The notes below the pieces were generated by a model that saw only the letters and a list, made by a program, of their open reading frames with translations, did not search any database and was not told where the DNA came from. A stretch of DNA of 64,000 nucleotides from Stenotrophomonas sp. Iso1. Lineage in GTDB: Bacteria > Pseudomonadota > Gammaproteobacteria > Xanthomonadales > Xanthomonadaceae. Position numbers and translations under genes: made by a program. The stretch is taken from positions 310,001-374,000 of the forward strand of contig NZ_JAODBT010000002.1 in NCBI RefSeq assembly GCF_027497995.1, written 5' to 3'. Below, one piece after another: positions 7,944 to 17,344 of the stretch (the first letter of the stretch is position 1; the number at the start of each line of letters is the position of its first letter).

Positions 7944-10085
7944 GTGAAATTCTTTGTTTCCTGCGCCAAGGGCCTTGAGTACCTGCTCGCCGACGAACTG
8001 CTGGCGATGGGCCTGACCAAGGCCACCGCTACCATTGCCGGCGTCAACGCCGAAGGTGAACTGCGCGACGCGCAGCGGGTGGTGCTGTGGTCACGCCTGG
8101 CCAGCCGCGTGCTGTGGCCCCTGGCCGAGTTTGAATGTCCGGATGAGGGCTCGCTGTATCAGGGTGTGGTCGCGATGCCGTGGGACCAGCACATCACCTC
8201 CGAGCTGACCTTGTCGGTGGACGCGCATGTGTCCGGTACCGCCATCACCCACGCCCGCTTTGCCGCGCAACGGGTCAAGGACGGTGTGGTCGACAGCCTG
8301 CGTTCGCAGGGTATGGAGCGGCCGTCGGTGAATGTCGAGTTCCCGGACGTGCGCATCAACCTGTCGCTGCGCAAAGGCCGCGCCACGATCTCCATCGACC
8401 TGGGCGGTGGCCCGATGCACCGGCGCGGGTGGCGTATGGCGCAGAACGATGCACCGCTGAAGGAGAACCTCGCTGCCGCCGTGCTGCTGCGTGCCGATTG
8501 GCCGAAGATCCACGCGCAGGGGGGCGGTCTGCTGGACCCGATGTGCGGCAGCGGTACGTTGCTGATCGAAGGCGCCTTGATGGCCGCCGACGTGGCACCG
8601 GGCCTGCAGCGTCACGGCAGCCTGCCGCCGAGCCGCTGGCGCGGTTTCGACCAGGCGCAGTGGAAGGAACTGATGGCCGAGGCGCGTGAGCGCGAAACCG
8701 TCGGTCGTGCTGCATTGAAGCAGGTCATCCACGGCAGCGATATCGACCCGCAGGCGATTCGTGCGGCCAAGGAAAATGCCGAGGTTGCCGGCGTCAGCGA
8801 GGCCATCTGGTTCGGCGTGCGCGACGTGGCGGATATGCAGGTGCCGCCGCAGGAGATTGGTTGCGTGGTCTGCAATCCGCCCTACGACGAACGCTTGGCG
8901 GCCGACGCCATGCTCTACCGCCGCATCGGCGACGCGCTCAAGCGCGCGGTGCCGCAGTGGCGCGCCAGCCTGCTGTGCGGCAATGCCGATCTGGCGTTCG
9001 CCACCGGCCTGCGCGCACGCAAGACCTACCAGTTGTTCAACGGCGCCATCGAGTGCGCGTTGATCATCTGTGACCCCATCGCCGTGCCGGCACGCGAAAA
9101 CGACGGCCAGCCGCGCGAACTCAGCGAAGGCGCGCAGATGGTGGCCAACCGCCTGCGCAAGAATCTGAAAAAGTTCAAGAACTGGCTGTCGCGCGAAGGT
9201 ATCAGCTGCTTCCGTGCGTATGACGCCGACCTGCCCGAGTATTCGGCAGCCATCGACGTCTACCGCGAAGATGGTGGCAAGGGCCGCACCTTCCTGCATG
9301 TGCAGGAATACGCTGCGCCGGCCACCATTCCTGATGTCGATGTACGCCGCCGCCGCAACGAGCTGCTGTCGGCAGCGCGTGAGGTGTTCCAGGTGCCGGC
9401 CGAGCAGGTCGCGCTGAAGTCGCGTGAGCGTGGCAAGGGTGGAAGCAAGTACGGCCGCTTCGAACAGCGTGGCGATTTCATCCTGGTACGCGAGAACGAC
9501 GCGTTGTTGCGGGTGAATCTGTTTGATTACCTGGACACCGGTCTGTTCCTCGACCACCGCCCGTTGCGCCGACACATGGCCGATGAAGCACGCGGCAAGC
9601 GCTTCCTCAATCTGTTCTGCTACACCGGCGTGGCCAGCGTGCAGGCGGCGGTGGCCGGTGCCAGTTCGACCACCAGCGTCGACCTGTCCGGTACTTATCT
9701 GCAGTGGTGCGCCGACAACCTCGCGCTCAACGGCAAGGGCGGCAGCCAGCACACGCTGGTGCAGGCCGATGCGGTGACATGGCTGGAATCGGAGAAGAAC
9801 CGTTACGACGTGATCTTCTGCGACCCGCCGACGTTCTCCAACTCGGCACGTGCGGAAGATTTCGACATCCAGCGCGAGCATGTGCGCCTGTTGAATGCCG
9901 CAGTGGATCGTCTGACCTCTGACGGCGTGCTGTACTTCTCCAATAACTTCCGTCGTTTCAAGTTGGATGAAGCCGCAATTGCGGCGTTCGCTGACTGCCG
10001 GGAGATTTCCGCGCAGACCATCGGCCCGGATTTCGAGCGCAATGCACGCATCCACCGTGCGTGGGAGCTGCGACGTTTGGGATGA
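7944..10085 (+). CDS. rlmL: Bifunctional 23S rRNA methyltransferase RlmKL
   Basis: 713 residues, the length of the fused RlmKL enzyme (E. coli about 702), which makes m2G2445 and m7G2069 in 23S rRNA. In order: a THUMP domain (about 40-155), the RlmL methyltransferase with [10 protein letters not shown] at about 198-207 and the catalytic NPPY at 311-314, then the RlmK methyltransferase with [15 protein letters not shown], the SAM-binding FCYTGVASV and CDPPTF at about 626-631. The start is a GTG, which begins the conserved [12 protein letters not shown]. The gene stands alone with about 140 bp of upstream spacer. Confidence 0.97.
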   Translation: MKFFVSCAKGLEYLLADELLAMGLTKATATIAGVNAEGELRDAQRVVLWSRLASRVLWPLAEFECPDEGSLYQGVVAMPWDQHITSELTLSVDAHVSGTAITHARFAAQRVKDGVVDSLRSQGMERPSVNVEFPDVRINLSLRKGRATISIDLGGGPMHRRGWRMAQNDAPLKENLAAAVLLRADWPKIHAQGGGLLDPMCGSGTLLIEGALMAADVAPGLQRHGSLPPSRWRGFDQAQWKELMAEARERETVGRAALKQVIHGSDIDPQAIRAAKENAEVAGVSEAIWFGVRDVADMQVPPQEIGCVVCNPPYDERLAADAMLYRRIGDALKRAVPQWRASLLCGNADLAFATGLRARKTYQLFNGAIECALIICDPIAVPARENDGQPRELSEGAQMVANRLRKNLKKFKNWLSREGISCFRAYDADLPEYSAAIDVYREDGGKGRTFLHVQEYAAPATIPDVDVRRRRNELLSAAREVFQVPAEQVALKSRERGKGGSKYGRFEQRGDFILVRENDALLRVNLFDYLDTGLFLDHRPLRRHMADEARGKRFLNLFCYTGVASVQAAVAGASSTTSVDLSGTYLQWCADNLALNGKGGSQHTLVQADAVTWLESEKNRYDVIFCDPPTFSNSARAEDFDIQREHVRLLNAAVDRLTSDGVLYFSNNFRRFKLDEAAIAAFADCREISAQTIGPDFERNARIHRAWELRRLG

Positions 10086-10111
10086 AAGCGGTGATCGCAA
10101 CGGGAGGTGAC

Positions 10112-10651
10112 ATGGAGTCGTCCGCCATCGTGTTCGAGGGCCTGCTGTTGCGGCCGTTCGAGGATAGTGATGCTCCCGTCTTTGCTGAAGCGGTGCGTGA
10201 GTCAGTTGAAAGCGTGAGCCGATGGATGCCTTGGGCGTCGCATGACTACAGCGCGGCGCAGGCACTGGAATGGTTCGCTGCCTGCGGTGCCCAGCGCGTC
10301 GCGGCCACCGCACTGGAGTTCGGAATCTTCTGCCAGAACACCGGTGTGTTTTTGGGCGGTGCGGGGCTGAACGAAATTCGTCGTGAACCTCGTTTCTGCA
10401 ATCTTGGCTACTGGGTGCGTCAATCGCGGCAAGGGCAGGGCATTGCATCCCGCTGCGTGCGCGCGCTCGCCGCACATGGCTTTGCCAACGAAGGGTTGCA
10501 ACGCATCGAAATCGTGGTGGCGACCGGCAATGCCGCCAGCGAGAAAGCGGCACTGAAATCAGGCGCGCTACGCGAGGGGATTGCGCGTAATCGATTGGTG
10601 ATCAATGACCAGCCGGTGCCTGCCTACATGTTCTCGCTGGTTCCCGAATAG
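10112..10651 (+). CDS. GNAT N-acetyltransferase, RimJ/RimL type
   Basis: A 179-residue GNAT protein. The ATG at 10112 follows GGAGGTGA at 10103-10110, a strong ribosome-binding site; the open frame begins further upstream inside rlmKL. The fold is clear: LLLRPFEDSD at the N-terminus, GGAGLNEI in beta4, LGYWVRQSRQGQGIAS as the acetyl-CoA pyrophosphate loop (Q/RxxGxG/A), and the NAASEKAALKSG segment typical of ribosomal-protein Ala/Ser acetyltransferase relatives. The acceptor is unknown; the neighbouring rRNA methyltransferase does not by itself show a ribosomal role. Confidence 0.87.
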   Translation: MESSAIVFEGLLLRPFEDSDAPVFAEAVRESVESVSRWMPWASHDYSAAQALEWFAACGAQRVAATALEFGIFCQNTGVFLGGAGLNEIRREPRFCNLGYWVRQSRQGQGIASRCVRALAAHGFANEGLQRIEIVVATGNAASEKAALKSGALREGIARNRLVINDQPVPAYMFSLVPE

Positions 10652-10658
10652 CGCGGTT

Positions 10659-10687
10659 GGCCCCTTTCCCTTTGCGGTAGAGGGGCC
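10659..10687 (+). terminator. Hairpin after the GNAT gene
   Basis: A 7-bp stem (ggcccct 10659-10665 with aggggcc 10681-10687) lies 8 bases after the GNAT stop codon, between two convergent genes. There is no T tract, so termination efficiency is doubtful. Confidence 0.3.
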
Positions 10688-10730
10688 GGCCCGTAATGAG
10701 GAAACACCCAGCCTGCGGCTTAGGCCAATG

Positions 10731-11063
10731 CTATGGCAGCAGAGCTGCAGCCACACCAAAGATCGGCAATACCCACGCCAACGGTACGATCCAGCGCGGC
10801 CGATACGGATAAAGGCCGAAGGCAATCATCAACCCGGCGGCGGTCAATGCCCCCAGCCACAGCACCGGGCCGAGTGCCCAGCCGTGATTCCACACACACA
10901 GTCCGAACGCGGCGGACAGCGCGATCCAGCCCAGCCAACCCCACACGCGCATGCGCGCTGGGCCCGCCTGGGCTTTGCCGTGCAATTCCTGCTGATGCTT
11001 GGCCATGGCCAGCGACAACGCGGTAAAGCCCGAGTACGACAACGCGATTGAAAGCAGCATCAT
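10731..11063 (-). CDS. DUF3325 membrane protein
   Basis: A 110-residue protein with three to four hydrophobic segments (about 2-20, 40-58, 62-82, 90-109) and an exposed KHQQELHGKAQAG loop. It matches DUF3325, a small membrane family found with PepSY_TM proteins and TonB siderophore receptors. Its ATG overlaps the stop of the PepSY_TM gene (ATGA), so it is the last gene of the receptor-DUF3649-PepSY_TM-DUF3325 group. A role with siderophore-iron reduction or transport is inferred from this context only. Confidence 0.8.
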   Translation of the reverse strand: MMLLSIALSYSGFTALSLAMAKHQQELHGKAQAGPARMRVWGWLGWIALSAAFGLCVWNHGWALGPVLWLGALTAAGLMIAFGLYPYRPRWIVPLAWVLPIFGVAAALLP

Positions 11064-12682
11064 GCTGATGCCTCCGCGGCTACTGCCGCCTGTTGGCGAC
11101 GTTTCTTCTCGGCCGCACTGAGTGCAGGCTGCCAGCGCTGCATGCGTAGACCGCAATAAGCCAGCACCGCGCCGAAGGCGAGCATCACGAGATCGAAGCC
11201 AGCAAGCACCCAGTCGCCCTGCAGCAAGGTCACGCCGAGATGCGCGTGGGTGGTCAAGGCATTGATTGCCGGTATCAACGCGAACATGGCCGCACCTACA
11301 TACAACTGCCATGCCCACATCAGCCGCTTGGGCCAGATAAAGGCGGCCAACAGTGATGCTGCCCAGGCGTAGAAGAACACGTTGATCTCGGCGTCGCTGC
11401 GATCAGCCAGCTGCACCGGTAGCAGACGGTTGCCCCAGAAGTAGGCGGCAAACGCAATCGGCAGGCCAGCGACAGCGCCGATGTTCAGCGCATCCACCAG
11501 ACGCAGGCCGAAGCCGGTTTTGCCGGATTTTGCGTGTTTGGGACGCTCCTTCACCGCCCATAGCACCACGCCGCTGGCCACCATCAGGCAGCCGATCAAA
11601 CCCGACAGGAAGAACAAGGCGCGCAGCCCCCAATCAGCGAAGCGTGCAAGGTGCAGGCCGTACATCACGCCACGGGTGACGGTGGCACCGCCAGCGGTCG
11701 GGCTGGCTTCAATCAACTCACCGTTGACGGCGTTGAAACGTAGCGATGGTGTGTCCACTGACAGGCGTTTGCCGTCGCGCTGGTGGAGGTCGATGACCGC
11801 GTTGGCTGCGCCGGGGCGGTACAGCGTGAAACCGGCGACGTCAGCACCGTTCCAGTGCTTGCGCGCGCTGTCCATCAACTGCTGGATCGGCAGGGCCACT
11901 GCCGATCCTTGACCTGGTGATTCGATATCCGCCATGCGCGCGAAGGCTTCACTGAAGAAAGCGTCTTCGTCTTTCGGGTACGCACTGCTCACGCCCCACG
12001 GCAGGTACATGAACATCAAGGTGACGATGCCGGTGTAGGTGATCATGGCGTGATATGGCAGTGCCATCACCGCACTGACATTGTGGAAATCCAGCCACGA
12101 ACGCAGCCCTTTCTGCGGGCGGAAGGTGAAGAAGTCCTTGAAAATTTTCTTGTGGGTGATGACGCCGGTGATGATCGCCACCAGCATGAACATCGCGCAG
12201 AAACCCACCAGATAACGCGCCCATACCACGGGGATGTAGTGCAGGTCGAAATGCAGGCGATAGAAGAAGTCACCGCCGCGGGTTTCGCGAGCAGTTACCT
12301 CTTTGCCGGTGGTTGGATCGACAGTGGCGTCGCCGAAACGGCCACCGCCACGGCGCCGGCGTTTCTCGCCTTCGGCCGGCGGTTTGACCATCGATTCGGG
12401 ATTGCGCCAGAACATGCGCATCGCCGGATTGCGTGCATCGGGCAGGGTGACGTTCCAGCTCTCGGCCTGCGGCGCCTTGTGCTGCAGGAAGGCGATGGCG
12501 CGGGCGGCGGCATCGTCGGCGCTCACCGTGCTGCGCGGTAGCTCCGGCCGCATCCAGCGGCTGATTTCCTCGCGGTAGTAGCTGGCGGTGCCGGCCATGA
12601 AGATCAGCAACAGCAACCAGCCAACCAACAGGCCCGTCCAGGTATGCAGCCATGCCATGGATTGTCGGAATCCATTCTTCAT
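11060..12682 (-). CDS. PepSY-associated TM protein (siderophore-iron reductase-like)
   Basis: A 540-residue inner-membrane protein of the PepSY_TM (PF03929) family. It begins with the typical MAWLHTWTGLLVGWLL helix, has a periplasmic PepSY-like stretch (YREEISRW...), a second helix near 190-215, the conserved HNVSAVMALPYHAMITYTG segment, and four to five C-terminal helices after about residue 350. Histidines in helices (LHTW, FHNVSAV, LHLARFADWG) could bind heme. Relatives sit beside TonB siderophore receptors, and some have been proposed to reduce ferric siderophores in the periplasm. The start at 12682 gives ATGA coupling with DUF3649. A histidine/arginine-rich linker (RRRRGGGRFG) lies near residue 140. 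Confidence 0.87.
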   Translation of the reverse strand: MKNGFRQSMAWLHTWTGLLVGWLLLLIFMAGTASYYREEISRWMRPELPRSTVSADDAAARAIAFLQHKAPQAESWNVTLPDARNPAMRMFWRNPESMVKPPAEGEKRRRRGGGRFGDATVDPTTGKEVTARETRGGDFFYRLHFDLHYIPVVWARYLVGFCAMFMLVAIITGVITHKKIFKDFFTFRPQKGLRSWLDFHNVSAVMALPYHAMITYTGIVTLMFMYLPWGVSSAYPKDEDAFFSEAFARMADIESPGQGSAVALPIQQLMDSARKHWNGADVAGFTLYRPGAANAVIDLHQRDGKRLSVDTPSLRFNAVNGELIEASPTAGGATVTRGVMYGLHLARFADWGLRALFFLSGLIGCLMVASGVVLWAVKERPKHAKSGKTGFGLRLVDALNIGAVAGLPIAFAAYFWGNRLLPVQLADRSDAEINVFFYAWAASLLAAFIWPKRLMWAWQLYVGAAMFALIPAINALTTHAHLGVTLLQGDWVLAGFDLVMLAFGAVLAYCGLRMQRWQPALSAAEKKRRQQAAVAAEASA

Positions 12683-13017
12683 GCCAACGCTCCAAGCCAC
12701 TGTGTGCCCAACCAGAACAGTGCGGTGGGAATCAGGATGCCAACCCAGGCACGCAACGCGGTGCGAGTCGCGAATGCCCACAGCGCCGCGCAGGCGCCCA
12801 GCACAATGGCGACCAGCATGCCGGTCAGCACGGCTTGGCTACGCGCAATAGGCAGGGCGACCGCGAAAAACATCGAGCACGTCGCGGCCAATGCGTAGCC
12901 GCCGAAGATGGCGGCGAGCGAGCGCGACAACACGCCCAACCAGGGGCGTGCGAAGAAACTGCCAAGACGGGTGTGCCAGGGGCTGGCGAAAGGCGTGCTG
13001 TCCACGGGAACCTGCAA
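12679..13017 (-). CDS. DUF3649 membrane protein
   Basis: A 112-residue protein with three predicted membrane helices (about 29-52, 58-80, 88-108) matching DUF3649, found almost always between a TonB siderophore receptor and a PepSY_TM protein. The order here is the same. Its stop overlaps the PepSY_TM start by ATGA. It starts 42 bases after a strong terminator that follows the receptor gene on this strand, so it is probably expressed by read-through or from its own promoter. Function is unknown. Confidence 0.83.
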   Translation of the reverse strand: MQVPVDSTPFASPWHTRLGSFFARPWLGVLSRSLAAIFGGYALAATCSMFFAVALPIARSQAVLTGMLVAIVLGACAALWAFATRTALRAWVGILIPTALFWLGTQWLGALA

Positions 13018-13034
13018 TGTCGAATCGAAGTGGC

Positions 13035-13057
13035 ATCACCGGCTGCATGCCGGTGAT
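13035..13057 (-). promoter_or_regulatory. Hairpin before DUF3649
   Basis: A perfect 9-bp stem (atcaccggc 13035-13043 with gccggtgat 13049-13057, loop of 5) sits directly after the T tract of the receptor terminator and 18 bases before the DUF3649 start. It could stabilise processed mRNA of the downstream genes or act as a second barrier. Confidence 0.4.
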
Positions 13058-13058
13058 C

Positions 13059-13084
13059 AAAAAAAAAGCGGCCATCCATGGCCG
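13059..13084 (-). terminator. Intrinsic terminator after the siderophore receptor gene
   Basis: On the minus strand a 6-7 bp GC-rich stem (13078-13084 with 13069-13075) is followed by C and nine T residues (13067-13059). It lies 35 bases after the receptor stop. It would let the receptor be made in excess over the three inner-membrane proteins encoded downstream. Confidence 0.8.
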
Positions 13085-13118
13085 GCACTGCACGGGGCAG
13101 TGCCTTTCCTGGAGACGG

Positions 13119-15350
13119 TTACAGCTTCCAGCGCAGGCTCAGCCGCACGTTGCGCGGCTCGCCCCAGTTCACGCCGTCATAGAAACCAACGTTGCTGTAG
13201 TACTTCTTGTCGAGCAGGTTGTTGATGTTCAACTGCGCGGAGAAGTTGTCGTTGAAGCGGTAGCCTGCGAAGGCGTTGACCAGCACCACGGCGTCCTGGG
13301 TGATGCGCGATTTGTAAGTCTTGCCGCTGGTCAGGAAGTCGTCGGCGGGGCGGTTGCTCAAGCGCCAGATTTCGCTCTGCCAGGTCACCCCGCCGCCCAA
13401 TGACAGGCGGCTCCAGGCACCACTCGGGTGCCAGCCCGTGTTGAGGCGGAACGTGTTGACCGGCGTGGTGGTGTTCTGGCGCACGCCTTGCTGGTTGCGG
13501 ATGACGGTGTGCGCGTAACCGGCGGACAGATTCCAGTTCTCGGTGATGCTGCCCTGGGCTTCCAGTTCCCAACCCTTGACCTCATTGCCCTTGCCGGTGG
13601 AGCGGTAGGCGCTGGTGCCGTCCGGCAGCGAGCCTTCCGGCACGGAGTCGTCGATTTCGGCAACATTGTCCTTCTCGCCCTTGAACACGGCAGCCGATGC
13701 ATTCATACGGCCATCGAACAACTCGGCTTTGACGCCGGCTTCCCACATGTCGCCGACCACCGGCTCCAGGTAACTGTTGTTCTTGTCGCGATAATTCTGC
13801 GGCTGGAAGATGTCGGTGTAGCTGACGTAAGCGCTGAAGAGTTTGTTGAAGTCATAGATCAAACCGGCGTACGGCGTCAGCGAATCATCCGGCTTGTAGC
13901 CACCACGCGTGGTGCCCAGCAGCTTGCCGGAGGCATCACGGTCATAGCTCCAGCTGCGGGTTTCCCAGCTGCCGTAGCGTGCGCCAAGTACCGCCATCAA
14001 CGGATCGGCCAACTGCAGGCGCGCGGCGACATAGGCGGCGCGCTGCTTGAGTTCGTCCTGCGAGGACAGCCAGTTGTAGCGGTTGACCTGCAGCGGCGGC
14101 ACATCGCCGGTCCAGTTGCGCCAGTCCGGCACCTTTTCGTAGCCATCGGCATAGTCGAAGTCCGAACCGGGTACTTCGCCCTTGCGCACGGATTGGCCAA
14201 CACCGACGACCAACTCATGCTCGCGACCGAACAGTTTGAACGGGCCACTGGCATTGAGATCGAACACTTGCATGTCGCTGCGCTCACCGAATGCGCCGAT
14301 GAAGGCATTCACGCCGGTGCCATCTGGGCGCGGATAGCCTGATGCGCCGTACCAGACCTCACCTTCGGTCTCGCGCTTGGAGCGGGTGAAGCTGCCTTTG
14401 ATTGCCCAGTCGTGGCCCAGGGTCTGCTCGATTCGAGCGAAGGTGGATTTTTCGACGATGGGCCACTGGCTCCAGCGCGCCGATAGATTGGTCGAGCGCG
14501 GCAGATTGGCCGGCTTGCCATCGGCACCCCAGTACGGCACCACGCCCCAGGTGACGCCGGAGGTTTCCGGCGATTGGTATTCGTAACCCACTTCAAGCAG
14601 GGTGCTGTCGCTCAGGTCGGCCTGGACGATGCCGTAGAACACGTTCTTGTCGAGGCGGTACACATCACGGAAGGAATCGCTCTGCTGCTTGGCGGCGACG
14701 AAGCGCGCACGCACGCGGCCGTCCAGTGCGACAGGGCCGCCGATATCGGCTTCCAGGCGCTGGTTGCCCCAGCGGCCGAGCACCAGGTTTGCACTCATGG
14801 CGAACTCATCGGTCGGGCGCTTGCGTACGTAGTTGATGGTGCCTGATGGATCACCGGCACCGGTGGTCAGGCCGGTGGCTCCGCGCACGACTTCGATGCG
14901 GTCGTAGATGACGCTGTCGTTGTTGGTCTTGATGTAGCCGCCGAAGGTATTGAGCATGCCATCGACCTGGAAGTTGGTGATGCTGTAGCCGCGCGACACA
15001 AAATTGATGCGCTCACTGTCGGTGACGGCGACATGCACGCCGGTCACCTGGCCCATCACGTCGGACATCGCATACAGGCCCATGTCATCCAGGCGCTGGC
15101 GGGTGAGCACGGTGACCGACTGCGGTGTGTGCCGCAGCGATAGATCCAGCTTGGTCGCGGTGCGTGCCTGTTTGACGGTGTACGAGGTGGGAACGTCGCC
15201 GTCGGCAACCACTTTCACCGTATCCAGCGTCGTGGCGCCGGCAGGTGCGGCTTCCGCCTGGGCGGTGGTGGCATGGCTGGCAAGGGCGACAGCCAATGCG
15301 GTGGACAGCAGCGAAAGTGTGAGCGGGGAGACGGCAGTGGGGCGATGCAT
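13119..15350 (-). CDS. TonB-dependent siderophore receptor
   Basis: A 743-residue outer-membrane receptor. A signal peptide (cleavage near AQAEAAP) is followed by a short TonB-interacting stretch (TLDTVKVVADG), the plug domain (about 60-170, with HTPQSVTVLTRQRL and RGYSITNFQVDGM, the FpvA/FhuE/FoxA-type siderophore signature), then the 22-strand barrel ending in the aromatic-basic RLSLRWKL. It would take up a ferric siderophore using TonB-ExbBD energy. No N-terminal signalling domain is present, so it is a plain transporter. The start at 15350 has AGGA seven bases upstream; another in-frame ATG lies at 15356. A Fur-box-like site lies about 235 bp upstream. The ligand cannot be named. Confidence 0.95.
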   Translation of the reverse strand: MHRPTAVSPLTLSLLSTALAVALASHATTAQAEAAPAGATTLDTVKVVADGDVPTSYTVKQARTATKLDLSLRHTPQSVTVLTRQRLDDMGLYAMSDVMGQVTGVHVAVTDSERINFVSRGYSITNFQVDGMLNTFGGYIKTNNDSVIYDRIEVVRGATGLTTGAGDPSGTINYVRKRPTDEFAMSANLVLGRWGNQRLEADIGGPVALDGRVRARFVAAKQQSDSFRDVYRLDKNVFYGIVQADLSDSTLLEVGYEYQSPETSGVTWGVVPYWGADGKPANLPRSTNLSARWSQWPIVEKSTFARIEQTLGHDWAIKGSFTRSKRETEGEVWYGASGYPRPDGTGVNAFIGAFGERSDMQVFDLNASGPFKLFGREHELVVGVGQSVRKGEVPGSDFDYADGYEKVPDWRNWTGDVPPLQVNRYNWLSSQDELKQRAAYVAARLQLADPLMAVLGARYGSWETRSWSYDRDASGKLLGTTRGGYKPDDSLTPYAGLIYDFNKLFSAYVSYTDIFQPQNYRDKNNSYLEPVVGDMWEAGVKAELFDGRMNASAAVFKGEKDNVAEIDDSVPEGSLPDGTSAYRSTGKGNEVKGWELEAQGSITENWNLSAGYAHTVIRNQQGVRQNTTTPVNTFRLNTGWHPSGAWSRLSLGGGVTWQSEIWRLSNRPADDFLTSGKTYKSRITQDAVVLVNAFAGYRFNDNFSAQLNINNLLDKKYYSNVGFYDGVNWGEPRNVRLSLRWKL

Positions 15351-15582
15351 CGGCATTTCCTGAGTGGCGAAAGTGGAGCGGGCCAGCGGAGGAGTGCCCA
15401 CGGCTTCGCCACACGCCAAGCGTGTGCGTTGCCGGAAGTGGAATTCCCGCGTGCTGCCCGCATGCACAACGCGATCGCCCAAAGGCGGCGCGCGGCACGA
15501 TCTTTTTTATCGGGGGTACACGGGGCTGTGCGGAGAGATGCGGTGCATCGCTGTCGCGAGAGGCTGGGCGTACGGCCTAGTT

Positions 15583-15601
15583 CGTAACGATAACCATTCT
15601 T
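15583..15601 (-). promoter_or_regulatory. Putative Fur box
   Basis: Bases 15584-15600 (gtaacgataaccattct) match 13 of 17 positions of the core Fur consensus ATAATGATAATCATTAT. The site lies about 235 bp upstream of the siderophore receptor start, in an otherwise AT-enriched patch, and the only gene it could serve nearby is that receptor. Iron repression by Fur is inferred. The long distance implies a long 5' untranslated region. Confidence 0.6.
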
Positions 15602-15605
15602 ATTT

Positions 15606-16054
15606 GTGAGGGCAAGCTAAATTGGCCTGCATCCGTGTTGAACTTTTGCCGTTCTGAAGCGATAGCGGTCATCGCAGCTACCAAGTCCCTCTCTCGCCTG
15701 CGGCGGTGAAGGCAATCGTTTGCGAACCATGGGGCCGCGATCTGATGGGTGCCGTTTTCCCGGTGCAAGGCTCAGCGTGCGGCCTAAGGGCTCGGGGCCA
15801 GGGATGTTGAAATCAAACCGGATTAACCGCCGCGCAGGCGAATCCGAAGGAGGCGCCAGACTTCCGCAAGCAGCAGAAATTCCACTTGTCCTCGCCAGTG
15901 CAATACCCGCTCCCACAAACGAGTGACGGGACGGATCAGGCATTGTGGGTTCTCCAGCAACCCGGTGGAGATTCGGCGTCGAACAGAAGGCGGGGCGATA
16001 GAAGGGAGCTTCATGTTCATGCCACTCCCACAACCGCACGTAGTGTCGCTGCTT
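15606..16054. other. 450-bp gap between receptor promoter and DUF445 gene
   Basis: I see no gene. Two short ctcccacaa tracts (around 15910 and 16023) recall degenerate copies of the GC-rich dispersed repeats of xanthomonads. Open frames on both strands are typical GC-rich shadows without start signals. Confidence 0.35.
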
Positions 16055-17341
16055 TCAGAAGTGCAGCCAGCCGGTGATTGCATGTAGCAAGAGGCCAATC
16101 AGGCCGCCCACCAGGGTGCCATTGAAGCGAATGTATTGCAGATCGCGGCCGACGCTCAGTTCCAACTGTTCGACCAGCTTTTGCTCATCCCATGCCTTCA
16201 CTGTCTGCGCGATATGCGCGGTAACGCCACTGCGCAGGCGGTTGGTGAGTTTCTCCGCGCCGGCCAGCATGTGCTGGTTGAGTGCATCGCGCAGTGCCGG
16301 GTCATTACCGATGGCCGCACCCAGCTTGCCGAGGCTGCGTTCAAGGTGGCCTGCGAGTGCCGATTCTTCGTTGGAAAGATCGTCGCGCAGATAATCGTGC
16401 ACGCGCTGCCACAGGCCCTGCACATAGTCCTGTACGGCGGGGTGGTCGATGACCTGCTGTTTGAGCGTGTCGACTTTCGCCGCCAGCGCGGGATCGTGGC
16501 GCAGGCGCTGCATGTAGTCGCCCAGCCAGCGTGCGTAATCCTGGCGCAAGGGGTGTTCGGGCTCGGATAGCACTGCCTGCAGCTCTTCCAGCCCGGCGCG
16601 TGCCAAACGATCCGCCAGCGTGTCGCCGATTTCATCAATCGGCTTGACCCAATCCACGGTGCTGGCCAGCTTGGGCCATTCCTTGCGGATGTAGCGCACG
16701 ATCAGCGCCGAGGCATGTTGACGCACGCTGTCTTTGTCCAGCCAACCGGCAACGCGCTTGAGGCCTTCATCGAGTACCCGTTGATGGCGGTTGTCGGCGG
16801 TCAGCAGGCCCAGCAATTCGCCGGCGGTTGCTGCGGCATTCCACTGCCGCAACTGCTCGACCACAAAGCCCTGGATAGCGCGGCGCACGGCGGCTTCGTC
16901 CAATAGATCCAATGCCTGCACCGCCCAGCCGCGCGCCAGTCCAGCGAGCATATGCGCCTGCTCGGGTTGGGCCAGCCATTGCCCCAGACGCGCGGCCGGA
17001 TCAAACACTTTGAGCTTTGCCAGCAGTGCTTCCGGCTCAAGGAAATGGTCGCGCACGAATACGGCCAGGCTGTCGGCGATACGCTCCTTGTTGCGCGGGA
17101 TGATGGCGGTGTGGGGGATGGGCAGGTTCAGCGGACGCCGAAACAATGCCACCACCGCAAACCAATCGGCCAAAGCGCCCACGGTGGCGGCTTCGCAAAA
17201 CGCGCCCACCCATGCCCAGATGCCACGCTCGCCGTTGATGTGGCTGACGATGAAGCCCGCCAGCATGGCCAGCAGCATCGCCAGTGCGTACATCTTCAGG
17301 CGGCGCAGCTGTGCGCGGCGGGGATCGTCCTGCATGTTCAC
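16055..17341 (-). CDS. DUF445 family membrane protein (YjiN-like)
   Basis: A 428-residue DUF445 protein. The conserved N-terminal membrane hairpin (about 20-65) carries CEAATVGALADWFAVVALFR, followed by PHTAIIPRNKERIADSLAVFV, both family hallmarks. A long alpha-helical middle part is predicted, and a C-terminal helix (ggliGLLLHAITGWLHF) re-enters the membrane. The family includes E. coli YjiN and Bacillus YheB; function is unknown. The start is a GTG at 17341, three bases after the stop of the preceding gene; an ATG at 17335 is the alternative. It is the last gene of a three-gene group. Confidence 0.9.
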   Translation of the reverse strand: MNMQDDPRRAQLRRLKMYALAMLLAMLAGFIVSHINGERGIWAWVGAFCEAATVGALADWFAVVALFRRPLNLPIPHTAIIPRNKERIADSLAVFVRDHFLEPEALLAKLKVFDPAARLGQWLAQPEQAHMLAGLARGWAVQALDLLDEAAVRRAIQGFVVEQLRQWNAAATAGELLGLLTADNRHQRVLDEGLKRVAGWLDKDSVRQHASALIVRYIRKEWPKLASTVDWVKPIDEIGDTLADRLARAGLEELQAVLSEPEHPLRQDYARWLGDYMQRLRHDPALAAKVDTLKQQVIDHPAVQDYVQGLWQRVHDYLRDDLSNEESALAGHLERSLGKLGAAIGNDPALRDALNQHMLAGAEKLTNRLRSGVTAHIAQTVKAWDEQKLVEQLELSVGRDLQYIRFNGTLVGGLIGLLLHAITGWLHF

Positions 17342-17344
17342 GTG

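Noticed and set aside
8091-10553. An 820-codon minus-strand frame opposite rlmKL and the GNAT gene
   Set aside because: The sense genes are certain from their motifs; the antisense product is low-complexity and arginine/alanine/histidine-rich.
10652-10730. Strong terminator between the GNAT and DUF3325 genes
   Set aside because: A 7-bp stem is present but no T tract follows on either strand, so it is listed only at low confidence.
15617-16039. A possible 140-residue minus-strand protein upstream of the receptor promoter
   Set aside because: No start signal or recognisable domain; the translation looks like non-coding sequence.
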